Position numbers and translations under genes: made by a program. Positions 26,647-38,340 of a stretch of DNA of 64,000 nucleotides are shown one piece after another. The notes beneath the pieces were generated by a model. It saw only the letters and a program-made list of their open reading frames with translations, was not told the DNA's origin and did not search any database. The DNA is from Phylloscopus collybita (lineage: Eukaryota; Chordata; Aves; Passeriformes; Phylloscopidae): NCBI GenBank assembly GCA_027886175.1, contig JAJNNQ010000006.1:12096001-12160000 (forward strand). The letters are read 5' to 3'. How positions within the stretch are numbered: position 1 is the first letter of the stretch; the number at the start of each line of letters is the position of its first letter.

Positions 26647-29600
26647 GGCGCCAAATGGGGAATCTGCTCACATAACCCTGCCAAAGTTTATGAAACTGAG
26701 ATATATAAAATATTATCTCTCTAAATTGATGTTTTCACCCCATCCAAGTTGCAAATAAACAATTCCAATGGGAAGGTTACTAAAAGGACACCAATAGAAG
26801 TTTAACTGAAATCTGGCAGAATCTGAAGCACTGCCTTAACCAGTCAAAATGTGAAAAAAGTGTTTGAACTACTTAGAGTCAGTCTACACTCCTGCAAAGA
26901 GTGTAACAAAAATACTTACACTTAGGTAAGAAGGAATGGATTCTCCAAATCTCCAGGCTGTGATTAAAAACAAGAGAAAGAGAACAGAAGAATGCAAATC
27001 TCTGAGGGAACAAGATACAGTGGGTTTTTTTGGAGCTTCCAAGAATTCTCTTGCTCACAAACTCAGTAACTGGGTTGTCCATTTATATTGATAAGAGTTT
27101 TCTGTCTTGGTGAAACAACTGCCTGTTTTTATACTTCATAAGTAAAGAAACTTTATAACTATAAACTTGATAGTCTTTGTAAGCATTTATCTCTTCTCAA
27201 TATGTACTTTCTTGTATACATCTATTTTTGGAAAATGTGTAAGTTATAGACACACAGGACCATTTTCAGCTGTGGTAATATGTGTTTTTCTTCAACACTT
27301 AAGGGTTTCTTCACTGTATGAGACCAGTGAAGAAAGATGGCACCTCTAAAAAACACATTTAAGATCTGATTTTACTTCCAGAGATGTAGGTCAGGGCATT
27401 GATTACAGGAGAGCTTACAATGGGTCACCTTTAAACATTGGACCTGGTTAAGTTCCCAAAGTTTTTCAGAAAATCTCAGACTAAGGCTTCAGTGTTCGTA
27501 TTTGCTTATTTCCTTTGTTGTTTTTCTGTGCAACAAAAAAGGATGTAGATTGAGGGTGTTTTGTAGCTAATATAGACTGATTCATAGCAATTAAACTCTC
27601 AGTCACTGTTGTAAATATTCAGCTACTTCTCTTGAAGTTTTATTGCTGGCTTTCTGGTTTCTAACCTGGTTTGTTTAAGTTAAGTGTTGTTAGAAGATGT
27701 GCCCTATAGGAAAAGCTTACACTGATCAGTAATACACATTAATCAGAAATTCTAGTTTCATTGACTCTGCATACAATTTTAATCAATATGTATTTAAGTT
27801 TTTTACTTCATGCTGCATCCATATTCTGTTGAACGTTAATTTATGGAAAAGATTTTACAGAAGACAAGCATGAAATTGAAAAGTGTAAAATGAGCTAAGG
27901 TTGCTACTTCATCACTTTAAATAATACCACAGACCTCCAATTATCCAATAGGAGAAAAATAATAAAGGCTGTATATAATGTTGTAATAGATTTCACGCAG
28001 ATAGAGCAGCATTTTACTTCAAAGAATAAATCATTTCATGTTCTCCATGGCCACCAAAACAAATCTTGTGCTAATTCCGTAAGGTTTATCACAAACCAAA
28101 ATGCTATGAATGGTATATATTACTCGTTTCATTAAAATTTGATTATATTATAATGTAGAAATCTAATTTCTCTAAGTACCTCATTATTCCTTATTTCATC
28201 TGCCAAGTGCAAGTGTGATCTTAATGTGAGAGTGAATTAAGCCAAGGCACAATAACTAGATTGACAAAAGTCACACTATGGTGAAAGTTTCATTCTTAAG
28301 AAATGTACAGATGGCTGTGTTAAATGATCCCCAACAAGTGTACATTTTTCAATGGGTAACATGATTCCATTACAACTAAAAACAATTTGTGTGAAATTAC
28401 AAACTTGATCTATCTCCTCAACAACAATTTTGTACTGAAGTAACATCAATTAATTTATGTGATGTTTTTACCCATTGACATGTAAGCAGATGAGAGTAAA
28501 GCCACTCTGTGAGCATTTCAGTGCACTTAAATCTTGCTGTTGAATTAAAAATGTGTTTCTTATTACGAGTAATATTTTTCCCTTAATCACAAGGCTTCAG
28601 TCTTTTATAAAAATACCCATTCTCACTATCATACCCACTGCTGGTGCCTAAACTGCAAAAAAAATCCAAGAAAAAGAGAATTGAAATTGCTACACAGCTA
28701 CAACACATAATAATTAGTATTTTCCATTATATTACTTATTTTTGCCTCCCCTAAGTCTTTTACTTCATTAGGATCATACCTCATTTGGAGTTTAAGAAGG
28801 TAAATATTTTCACTTCTATGTGATTAGCTCAGACTGCTGGTGTAATCACTTGCTTCCAACTCTTCTCCTTCTGTCTCGAGACTGACCATTTCAAAAAACT
28901 AGTCAGCTGTGAGGAAGCAGAGTAATTCACATGCACTGCTGAAGCAAATCTTTTTCTCATATGGTCATTTTATGCAGCCAGGAGATACATTGGAAGGGCA
29001 AAATTCTCTGACTCTTAAACATTTTTAACTATGCCTTGCATTCTACTACACCTTCAAAGGAATTGTGCTGAAACATGGATTTCTTGAACCAACAGCCAAA
29101 AAACATCTCCTACAAGGAATGTTTTTTCTTGTTGAACAATCAGTGCTTTATATTAAGACACTGCATGCATTTTGCAGCTCACGTTCTACAAACATGAACA
29201 CAACATTTTTAATATTTTCTTTCAAGTCACTGTCTTTGGTTTAAGCTTCCACTGAGAGCATGGCCTTCTTACCACGATGAAGGGGCTTTATAAATTTAAG
29301 GTAGTAAAACTGTTTGATCTCAAAATATTAAAATACTTAAATTATTAATGAAGAACAAATCTCTAGTGAGATATGGACATTGGAAAGGGAGAGAAGTAAG
29401 GACATAAAGATCTTCATCTGCCAGGCATGGATACTGCTTCATGGATATGGCTTAAGTAGAAATTACTCCATGTGATGTTCTGTCCCAATTTTGTGGAAAA
29501 ATTTAGCATGATAAGAGGCGAGGGACGTGTATAATCAGTTTTACTTGTAACAAAACACAGACAGAAAAGCCCTTGGTTTAAAATTCTTTACTATTCTGGT

Positions 29601-31026
29601 ATGTCTTATCTAGCTCATTAAATGGAAATGCTCAGCTCTTAATAGCAACTCTAAAATGCTTCAGTCAATAATAGCAAAAACTCAGTCTAATAAAATACCT
29701 TTTAATTCTGTGACTTTGTTATGACTACCTTTGTTCTTTATCTGGACTAAAATTTCTTCAAGTTCTGCCATATGAGAGAGCTTTTGATTCAGTCAGCAAT
29801 TATATTCAGCATATATGACAATTAATTTTCATGTGTTTACACATACTTAGATTAACAACAAATATATGGAAAAAATAGAAACTTACTAAAAATACACATA
29901 ATACCTAAATATGGTGTCTATCTTGTGTGCAGATGTCATCATCCTTCTGTCAACCATGTGTCAAGATCTTCTTCCACTGTACAAATAATTTTCTGTCAGT
30001 GCTCTTGCCATTGTGCCAGTTTCTGTGAACCATTTCTATGTGAACCATTTCTTTAGTTTCCATCCCACTGCCCTTCTCTTGTGTAAATATTCTGCTGAGA
30101 ACCATGAAAGGGAGAAAAGTTTAATGTGGATGGAATGCAAAATCTGGATAAATAATAACACCATTGTTACCTTCCCCACTCTCTCCTAAGTATTATTCTC
30201 TGAAATCCATGTGATCTCAAGACATTACACTTTTAATGAATTATTGGCTTTACAACCTTCAGTGGAAAGCAGAAAAATGTGGACTGTACAACAGTAACTA
30301 CCACTACCTATTGCCTAAATAGGATGAATGTAGAAGTACGTTTGACTTAGAGCGTAAAAAATATCACAGTTTGCACAATACCCTCCTGCACAGAATAGTG
30401 AGCTCATTGTCTGGTGACCCAGACTCCCAAATGGGTTACAAGGAGAACAGCAAAAAATGCAAGCTATGATGCAGTAGGGAATTTTGATGGACACCAGTTG
30501 CTTTGGAGTAACAGCCCATGAAGATGCTGCTACTTTTTGATTACTCCTCTTTCAGCAAGAACTGCCTGAAATTAACATCCATTTATTTATCTGTGGTATC
30601 CAATAGGTTTGGATGGAAGCACATATATCAATACATGAATGTCCTCAGTCCTGTTGATTACCTATTGGTGCTAGAAAGCCTAAAATAAGAGCCAGGGCAA
30701 TATGTGTTGCAGTTAGACATGCAGGAGTGTTGCAGCTCCCATGACAGGGACCAGGACTATTCTGCACCCACCAAGCAGCTGCTGAGAGCTATTGTTTGCT
30801 CTGGTGCTTTTACCTTGTGTAAACAGCAGGGAGAAGGTGCAGGTTGAAACCTCTGCCTCCCCAGTGTGGACTGTTATTGTCCATCTTTTCTGTAAATTAC
30901 TGTCTAAAGTAACCTCACTTCACTGAGGGGAGAACCTCCAACCCTTCTATTCTTGAAAAAAACAACATAAACCCAAATAGTGGATTTAGGGTTTAAGAGA
31001 AAAAAAAAATCAAAACTGCATAAGTG

Positions 31027-31060
31027 TGGTTGGTTGGTTGGTTGGTTGGTTGGTTGGTTT
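31027..31060 (+). repeat. (GGTT)n microsatellite
   Basis: About eight tandem GGTT units on the plus strand, followed by G/T-rich DNA to 31105. GG-TT repeats can fold as two-tetrad quadruplexes. The uninterrupted array suggests recent or ongoing length change. Confidence 0.92.
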
Positions 31061-32236
31061 GGGATTTTTGGGGTTTTTTTGGTTGGGTTTTTTTGTTGTT
31101 GTTGTTTTCTTGTGGCAAGTGACAAAATTTCTCTATTTCACTTTAATTAAGCATTTTTTTATGATGGGATAGAATACCTTCCAGACAATACTAAAAAAAG
31201 AAAGACTGCATCAGTCTGTGTATCACTTCCTGCTAAAAGAAAATTAACTTCAGGCTACTCAGACTGATCTCCAGCTGCTGTAAAATCTCCCTGTAAAACC
31301 ACTATTGAAGACTTACACTTACTCATTCAGGCATGATTTTTAAAATAAAATTTTTAGGAAGACAGGCTTCTCCACCCAGCCTCCATGCTGTCAATTGCAA
31401 GACCTGAGTGGCATGTCCAAAGCAGTGGAAATTTGTTCTATTGAACCATTGTTTCTTCACCAGTAGATGCTGTGCTCTCATGGAGTTTGTTTAAATATTT
31501 ATCCCCTGACCTACACTTTGCTCTAGGCCATTAACTACACTGTAACTCCCACTTTAATCTTTCCATCTTTCCTAGGAGAAAGTCCTTGTTTAAGTTGATG
31601 GATTGCATATTTTACTTTATTGGAAGTAATACTTTCTTATCAATGTCAAGAAACTAATTTCTTCAATTATTTCTTTATCAGTGTCATTCTTTTCTTGTAT
31701 AACCATCACTAAGTACAATAAAACTCCTCATATTGGTTATTATTAACCCCAAGCATGGTAAACTTGATTGCCTCTCCAATTTAATTAAAATTATATTGAG
31801 TTCTATTTGACTGACATTTTTTTCAGTTTTCTGTGAAACATTGTTTTGGATAATTTGCTTGGCATTAATTTCAATCTTTTTTTCAATCTTTCCTCTATTA
31901 GTTTGTTTTACATGGGGCTTATATTGTAAAGAGCTGTGTGATGGTTTGTGTAATATTCACCAATTTAAACTAGATTATTTAAATTATATATTACAGTTTC
32001 ATTCTCTCCTCCAACAAGGGGTGTTCTTTTAATAATTGCCTACATTTCTAGGTATTTTTCTTCATTAAAAATAACTACACCCTTTGAGAATAAAAAGACT
32101 TCTTTAGTTATGTCTTCAGAAACTCATACAGACTCCATTTTAAATCAATCTGGTTTTACGTAAGAAATGGTAATTTTTCTGTGGATCTAATGTCTTATAG
32201 TAAGAGATGGATTTTTCTAACAAAGCATTACCTTTC

Positions 32237-32465
32237 CTAGGGTTTGAATATGCCAAACATAGCTGTCCTTGTCCCAGGTAGACATTTGGGTTTTCTTTCA
32301 TTCTTTTCTGATAACACCCCTATGTTTTCTTCATTGTAGAAACGCCAAAGTTCTCTCACTTTGTGTTTCCTGTATAACAATCCAGTTAATTTCTGATGCT
32401 CACTCAGTTTACTGGAAATAGCTTTTACTTGTTTGCCTGGTGGCCTGGTGACCATTATTTCACTA
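32237..32465 (-). CDS. candidate 3' exon, unknown protein (tentative)
   Basis: On the minus strand, a possible acceptor (gctctccag just before position 32465) leads into a frame open for 76 codons, ending at a TAG on 32237-32239. It starts with one base of a split codon, which fits the two bases left by the candidate exon at 33046-33208. The predicted segment is basic (Lys/Arg-rich), with a central 'KVRELWRFYNEEN' stretch, and ends '...MFGIFKP'. No domain is recognised. A minus-strand AATAAA (plus TTTATT, 31616-31621) lies about 0.6 kb downstream. It may be the end of a real gene or a chance frame. Confidence 0.22.
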
Positions 32466-33045
32466 CTGGAGAGCAAATCTGTCAAAGATTGCAAATAGCA
32501 TTTCCTCTTCTCTTTACAAAATCAGATGACCATCTATGTAGGGTTCATATTTACAAAGAGTGCTCGTTCTGTACTAAATTACATCCTCAAGAGCACAGGA
32601 TGGCCATAATCAAAGATCTCTCTAGCCCAAGAGTCTGTCTCCAACAGTGGTCGATGGCAGGGGCTGTCAGGTAACTTGGTAGTTGATATGGTATGTTCCC
32701 CCGACTGAGGAATATATCAACACCAGTTCTTCATGAGTCACAAGTGCTATCTCCACAAAAGGATTTTCATTCCTTCACCTTATCTCTTTGCCTTTTCATC
32801 TTCTGCAAAGCTTCCAGTGACTGAGTTCCCCAGTTTAATTCACCACAGGATAAATGTGCCTGAGGGGTTGCCTTGCAAAGAGCCATGTAGAGCAATTGAG
32901 GAATCATTGCACGGCCCTGGCTTATTTTGGTTCTTTTTCTTTTTCCTTTGCTTATACTAAGTGCAATTAAATAAATAAAAAGAATAATTTTTAAGCACCC
33001 TTATTTTCAAATGCTAAGTCTTTTTCAATAGTGAAAGTGCCTTAC

Positions 33046-33208
33046 CTTTGAGCTGTAGCACCACTTGACTTGTCTTCTAATTTTGGCTGAGGTAAGGGTG
33101 GAACATAGGTGTCATACCCTTTTAAGTTTGAAACTGCATTGTCTGTTTTCCTCCATTTCTGAAGGAAATAGAGTTCTGTTATTCTTTGCTTAGCTCTTTT
33201 GAAGGTTT
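33046..33208 (-). CDS. candidate internal exon, unknown protein (tentative)
   Basis: A 163-base segment on the minus strand with strong signals at both ends. It has a pyrimidine-rich acceptor (ggtttttgtttcctag) and a near-consensus donor (CAAAG then gtaagg). The frame between them is open, with entry after one base of a codon and exit after two. The predicted peptide is lysine-rich, then proline-rich ('YVPPLPQPKLEDK'), and looks protein-like, but I do not recognise it. A solo LTR sits only about 85 bases upstream, within what would be the preceding intron and in the opposite orientation. Confidence 0.3.
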
Positions 33209-33294
33209 CTAGGAAACAAAAACCAGTAAGTTTTGCAAATTCTATATATTTGACCAACTTCATTAGTTCTGGATGGGTTTTTTAAATGTCCAAG

Positions 33295-33520
33295 TGTCCT
33301 GGGTTGATGTTACACTGTATCCCCAATCGTCTGTTTGGTTTATGTTAGATCTGAGAGTAAACGGAGAGAAAGTGCACAGTTTGTTTTCAGAAATCTCACA
33401 GACTGGCCTTGAGAACATGAGTCACTGGCACCGAGATGCAGTTTTTTTTTTTCCTTGCAGCACTCACTTTCGCTTTGCTTTGCCTGTAGCTAGTTTCTCT
33501 TAGTTACGGCTGAAAAGCTT

Positions 33521-33563
<43 letters not shown>

Positions 33564-33927
33564 CTTTTTTGCCTTTTTTTTTCCCGCCTGTCTTTTTGGA
33601 ACTGTTCAAACCTCCCCCCAGACTGAGGACCCGGGGGGCACCGGGGCAGCTGGCACCAGGACCCACCGGGACCGATCCGGCGCAGCAACGTCCACCAGCG
33701 CTGGAAGGAATTGAGAGCAAAAACCACCTACAGGAGGGACTTTGCTTTTCCCTAATTCATCACCCGGTATTGTTCAATTTATTGTGCTGGGGAGGTGTTC
33801 TGCTGGTCTAATAAACAGATTTCTTTCCATTCTCTCTCTGAAGAGTTTTTCTCCCAAACCAAGTAAGGAGAGAGAGGGGAGGGTTTCCCTAAGAGTTCTC
33901 CTCCCAAATTAGCCTTAAACCATCACA
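33295..33927 (+). mobile_element. solo ERVL-type LTR
   Basis: A 633-base LTR starting TGTCCTGGGTTG and ending ACCATCACA. It is flanked by CCAAG (33290-33294) and CTAAG (33928-33932), a 5-bp target duplication with one mismatch. Five bp is the size typical of ERVL-class insertions. An AATAAA lies at 33810-33815, followed by a CT-rich U5-like region. The start and end match songbird LTRs as I recall them. No primer-binding site or viral gene lies beside it, so it is a solo LTR left by recombination. It contains a 39-base T run (33525-33563), probably expanded after insertion. Confidence 0.87.
33525..33582. repeat. poly-T tract inside LTR
   Basis: Thirty-nine uninterrupted T residues, then further T runs broken by C and GCC. 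It lies within the solo LTR and is a likely site of length polymorphism and sequencing or assembly error. Confidence 0.92.
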
Positions 33928-34596
33928 CTAAGTCATCACAGAACTTTTAGAATCATGATTAGATATTTCTGTAGCCTTTTCATGTATAGTGAGCTTTTCA
34001 TGGGAAAGAGTCAGAACCTTAAAGCTTTAAAATATTTTCCTGTTTATTTTCTGACAGTGCCTTCAGAATCGCATTGGTAGAGTGTATGGGAAATAACATT
34101 ATATCTTTTAACATTTTCTTCATAATCTGTTCAAAATTGAAACTAACATTTAAACTGTTGTCAAAACTAGCCTGGTCTTCTATTACAAACAATATTCATT
34201 TTATAGCTTCTCCTTTCTTTGTTTACCTAATAGCTCTCAAGTAACACCTCATTTTATGGATGACTTCATTATATATAACTGCTGAACCAAGAGTTTTGAA
34301 AAGGTATTTTTGACAGAAATTTGTTTCTTCTCCTTTCTCAGTGCTCCTGCCACATGAGTAGTTTCCAGTCATGTGATATGCTTAACTCCATGGGTGGACG
34401 GCTGAATTTTTAAACATCTATAATGGTAATTAATTTCTGATGTGAAATTCTGATCAAATAATAACAAATTACTAAAGTGAAAAAATTCTGGAATTTGCAA
34501 ACAGATGCTGGCAGATAATGAGTATCTGATTTGTGTTCCCCCAAATTGCTAATCAGTATCATGTCTTTTATTTTCATTTTTACTTAACATAACTAT

Positions 34597-34664
34597 TTAA
34601 CTCAATATAACTCAATATAAATATTTAACTCAATAATTTAACTCAATATAAAAACTCAATAATC
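34597..34664. repeat. AT-rich ACTCAATA minisatellite
   Basis: Five tandem, slightly spaced copies of an ACTCAATA(T/A)-containing unit, several preceded by TTTA, over about 68 bases. Copies differ by small indels, so the array is a local duplication that has begun to decay. Confidence 0.8.
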
Positions 34665-35087
34665 TACCTTAAATATATGTCACACATATTACATCTATTT
34701 TCCCTTCAACAGTATGTTATCTTTTCTTATTCTTGTTATTCATGCTGCTTGCATTCTTTTGACAACTTCTTCCAACATCTGTGGAACTTTGCAGTAAGAC
34801 ATCTAGCTTTTGTTGCTGGTTTCCTCTGTGACTTTTTGGAACATCAAGTGCCCCCAGATCTTTTATCTTCTACTTTATTCTATCCATTCTTGTCTTTGCC
34901 AGCTCATAAGGGAAGTTCCCTGAGTAAGTTTCTCTGTGTAATAAAGGTACTGACGTGGATCTTGACAGAGTGAAACATCTCCCATGATTTTCCCATCTCC
35001 TGTCAATGTTTAATGGAAGATAAATCTTGTAGTACATGAACTGCTCACTGAACACAATTGCATTTTTGTTGACACTGAGGATTTTAC

Positions 35088-35129
35088 CTCTGATAAGCCC
35101 AGTACACAAGTACTGTAGCTGAATTCGTC
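35088..35129 (-). CDS. candidate 42-base exon, unknown protein (weak)
   Basis: On the minus strand, the acceptor gtattttcag and the donor CAGAG/gtaaaa bound 42 bases. The open frame enters and leaves after one codon base, which is compatible with the candidate exon at 33046-33208. Very short exons with acceptable signals are common by chance, so this only modestly extends the tentative three-exon model (35.1, 33.2, 32.4 kb). Confidence 0.12.
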
Positions 35130-36550
35130 CTGAAAATACATATGCTTGCAGCATATAAGACTGTAATTTAAAAATGTGGGGTTTTCAACAGAAGTGGCTA
35201 GTGATTGAGATTTGGAACTCACTGTAGGCCTTGTACTGATTTCACTGACTTAAGAAGAAATCTTCAGCCTAGATAATCTCAGGAAGGATGAACGAAGACC
35301 TTGTCAACACTGTTTCTGAAAGCGCTGAAGAAACAAAATGATAAAAACATGGGAGAGAGTTGGGAGTCCTGGAAAAATGTACATTTTTCCAAAAAGCACT
35401 TGTTTGCAACTTCAAATTTTCCATCACTTGCACATATTTCAATTACTAAAATTAGTTATGCAGTGAGAAACAATGAAGAAGGAACAAGAAAAAGTAATGA
35501 TGATATTTTCCAAAGAAACATAAATAGCAGCATTATTGGGTTTGCATTTAGTTCTAGTTTTCTTGAAAAAGAAAACTAGGAGTAAATAATCTGCTTTCCT
35601 AGCAGTAAATAATTTAATCCTATAAAGCTATCATTAGAGTAACTGACACTATAAATCACTGATTTTACAATGGACATCTAAGCAAGCTGTTTTTACTGCC
35701 TTGGTATTTTGAATTAACTGAATAAAAGTTAAAAGAATTTCCCCTAGAGATTTACAATAAGATTGGGTTTGGCCTTTTGTAAACAAAATCAGATATTGTC
35801 ATTAAAAAAATGTACTTCCAGCAGCTTTATAGAAATTACCACACACACAAATCTCAGAGGATTTCTCTTAAAAAGTGAACTTGTGGCCTTCCTACCAAAG
35901 AATGAATAAGACAAAGGGAATCAGGCCAATGTAGTTGCCTTTTCCCAGGGACCACAAAAAAAGTCTTTGGCAAGGGAGAAAAGAAAATGAGAGAATAGCA
36001 AAAAAAGAGGTGTCTGTTGCCTTATTACCCATACAACAGCTTGTCACCTTTTCCTCGGTGAAACAAATTATAATAAGTTATGCATATTTTTAACAGCAAT
36101 TAAAAATTGTAGAAGTAAAAATTGCAGGATTCAGTTGAAAGAAAAAAATAATTCTGTTCATTACACATTCAGAGCAGTGTACAAACATGAGCTAATTAAT
36201 CCTTACCACTCTGGAGAGGTAAGAGGGAGCAAGTATGACATTTTATTCTCAGTATAAAGAGGGAAAAGCTGAGGTAGAAAAGAAACTCATCATAAAAGCA
36301 ATCTAAGGGCAGATGAAAGAAATTAGCCCCAGGTTATGCACTCCTGAGTTGTACTGTTACACTGTTTTGCTGTAAAATTAAAGTTGCACTGTTACTTGCC
36401 TGTTTTAAACTGTTCATGTTGAATCTGTACCCTGAATTTCTGTTCGTTATGTCCAAGTTCTGTACCCTTTCTCCCTGAATTCTGGGGTTTCCCCTCTCCA
36501 CTGACTAAAGCCCGCATGCCGCCGCCTTGTCACTCCCCCCCTGCCACTTC

Positions 36551-36590
36551 CTGCTGCTCCCTGCTGCTCCCTGCTGCTTCCTGCTGCTCC
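36551..36590 (+). repeat. four 10-bp CTGCTGCTCC repeats
   Basis: Four consecutive 10-base units, CTGCTGCTCC with one CTGCTGCTTC variant, within the LTR. A related partial unit continues at 36591. Tandem units in an LTR's upstream part often act as enhancer-like repeats, but here that is inference. Confidence 0.9.
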
Positions 36591-36897
36591 CTGCCATCTG
36601 CCGTCGAGCTGTGGGCCCCGCCCAGTATGGAGATGAGAGAGCTCCCATGGTGCCTGGCCGCGGCCGGGAGTCCAGTTGGAGCTAGAAAAGCCCCTAGGAC
36701 AGTGAGCCGACACAGAAACTGGACCTAAGAAGGACAAAACTGTGCGAGGCACATGTCTAGCTACCTGCAGGCAGCAGGTATTCTTTTGTTACTTTCTCGC
36801 CATGACCTGAAAGGAACTGGAGAGAGGTGACCCCCCCTAGACCACACGAGCCAAAGCGATTCTATGGAAACCCCCATGAGGAAGGAATCCCGACTCT

Positions 36898-36919
36898 GCA
36901 GCAGCAGCAGCAGCAGCAG
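36898..36919 (+). repeat. (GCA)7 trinucleotide run
   Basis: Seven uninterrupted GCA/CAG units inside the same LTR, giving spurious poly-Gln or poly-Ser frames. Confidence 0.9.
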
Positions 36920-37816
36920 ATTCGACTGCACCTCCTCCTCCGTGGTGTCTACTGGGAGCAGCGGCGGCGTGCGCGGCCCCCGGGCCCCCTACCCAGAGCT
37001 GATTTCTAATAAAGGCTTTTTCAAAGGAGCTGGTCTCCTGGCCAATTTATAACAGCAGACAGATTCATATCTTCAGCAACCAGACCTCCATTCTCTATGC
37101 ACTTTTGCCAAAATGTACTTATTCCACCAGCATGGTGTAGGTCTGTTTGTGTAGGATAGTACAATGAGAATCCAGGGGCTTTGAACCAGGGTTTTGTCCC
37201 ATAGCCAGAATGTAGGCATCTGTCCATAGACAACCTGACGTCCACTGGAGCCTAAAGTAATTCTGTGCCACTGGCTTTAGCAGAAACCATGAGTCCAGGT
37301 TGCAAAAAGAGCTGCAGTTCTTTAGGATACCCACAAAGTTAAGGATAATACTGTAATAAATGCTAATTCATGTTCTCATAATATATTTCATATAACCATA
37401 ATGCTGTTATGGGTGGTAGTAAACATGTAGTTTTAGGAATGTCAGAGAAAAACTCCCCTGGCACAGAAGAACATCTCCAGCTCTGGGAAAGAGACAATGG
37501 AATTACAATGCCAATAGGAGGTGGAGAGCCATGGAGATGAGGGGCAATTGACATCTGATAAGAACTGATAGCCCAGAGAATACATCCTATCTGGGACATT
37601 AAGAGTGCTCAGGAAACCTCCTGCACACCCAGGAAGCCTTTTCAAGCCCGGCCATGGTCTCCCTGATTCTCTCAGCTGCACCATCAAGAGACAAAGGAAC
37701 CTAAAGAAATTCTGCACTGAGCAGTGGGTCCAGCCCTAGAAATTTCAAGTCCCCCTGGACTCCAAGACCCAGGAGACAAGTCCAGACATGCAAACGGAGT
37801 CCAAACTCGGGAAGGG

Positions 37817-37823
37817 TATAAAA
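37817..37823 (+). promoter_or_regulatory. TATA box of the LTR promoter
   Basis: TATAAAA in a GC-rich setting, about 160 bases before the LTR's AATAAA. It would place transcription start near 37847. Whether the promoter still works is unknown. Confidence 0.6.
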
Positions 37824-37866
37824 CTGGGAGACTTGGACTTGGGCACTTGTGAGACCTCAGGGGTGG

Positions 37867-37882
37867 CGTGTCGCAGGACACG
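37867..37882 (+). promoter_or_regulatory. R-region hairpin in LTR
   Basis: CGTGTC, a GCAG loop and GACACG form a perfect 6-bp stem, starting about 20 bases after the expected start site. A stem-loop at the 5' end of a retroviral transcript is a common arrangement. The role here is inferred. Confidence 0.5.
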
Positions 37883-38340
37883 TCAGGAGGCTCACCCAGT
37901 GCACACCGACCATTTCCTTGCTTGGCTGACTCTGTCAACTTCTTTATTGGCTTTGTAAATATTTTGTCCGTGATTTTCGCTGGCAATAAATTATATTTTA
38001 TTTGAGATTGGCTCTTTCCATTTATAACAATACTATGCCATTTTCCTCCTCTATGTATTTTTTCTTTCCTGTGAGAGCATAGGGGCAGTAGCTCACGCTG
38101 ATAGCAAGCATACCGGAGCTGGAAGAGACATTTCTCAGGAAAAAAGACAGAGGATAAAATCCCCAGGAACAGAAGGTCTCCTTATTAAAGAATTTCTTCT
38201 ACTCTGGGCAGATCCCTGAAAGATCTCCTTTGCTTCTTTTGTTTGTTGTGAAAACATATCATAACATAGAAATTTTTTTTGTGCACAATCACACTGCATA
38301 TAAAACATTCTTGAGTTATGATTGTACAATCTTGTCAAGA

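Larger units (their letters stand above)
25215..32230. other. long AT-rich unique interval, no gene seen
   Basis: About 7 kb without a supported gene. It holds only simple repeats: CAAAA/CAAA words (25796-25841), an A24 run (26623-26646) and a GGTT run (31027-31060). The part from about 27.8 to 29.2 kb is dense in AT-rich homeodomain-type words (TAATTA, ATTTAAAT). That would fit a regulatory desert, but AT-rich DNA yields such words by chance. Confidence 0.5.
36355..37054 (+). mobile_element. solo LTR, endogenous retrovirus
   Basis: A GC- and CpG-rich LTR-like block inside AT-rich DNA. Its 3' end is clear: AATAAA at 37008-37013, then a short GT/CT-rich U5 ending TTTATAACA at 37054. The 5' edge is less certain; a TGTTAC start at 36355 mirrors the ATAACA end, and TGTACTGTTAC at 36350 is an alternative. 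No clean target duplication is seen. It carries a 10-bp tandem repeat (36551-36590) and a GCA run. There is no primer-binding site after it. ERVK-like or other class; not settled. Confidence 0.7.
37405..38029 (+). mobile_element. solo LTR, endogenous retrovirus
   Basis: A 625-base LTR with matching inverted ends, TGTTAT at 37405 and ATAACA at 38029. It has a clear retroviral promoter layout: TATAAAA at 37817-37823, a GC-rich R-like start with a hairpin (37867-37882), then AATAAA at 37985-37990 and a short U5. The TATA-to-AATAAA distance is about 165 bases. No exact target duplication is visible beside these ends (left ...ataatgc, right atactatgc). An alternative start at a TGTAAT near 37347 would give a 4-bp ATAC duplication. 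Its terminal TTTATAACA is shared with the LTR ending at 37054, but the bodies differ, so they are not a matching pair. Confidence 0.78.

Noticed and set aside
33490..33727. Lys-rich and Phe-rich frames
   Set aside because: They are translations of the T39 tract in the 33295 LTR.
36840..37052. Short frames with poly-Gln or poly-Ser
   Set aside because: They come from the GCA7 run inside an LTR.
36355..38029. Two LTRs 350 bases apart as the ends of one provirus
   Set aside because: Their bodies differ in sequence and only the terminal TTTATAACA is shared. No primer-binding site or viral gene lies between them.
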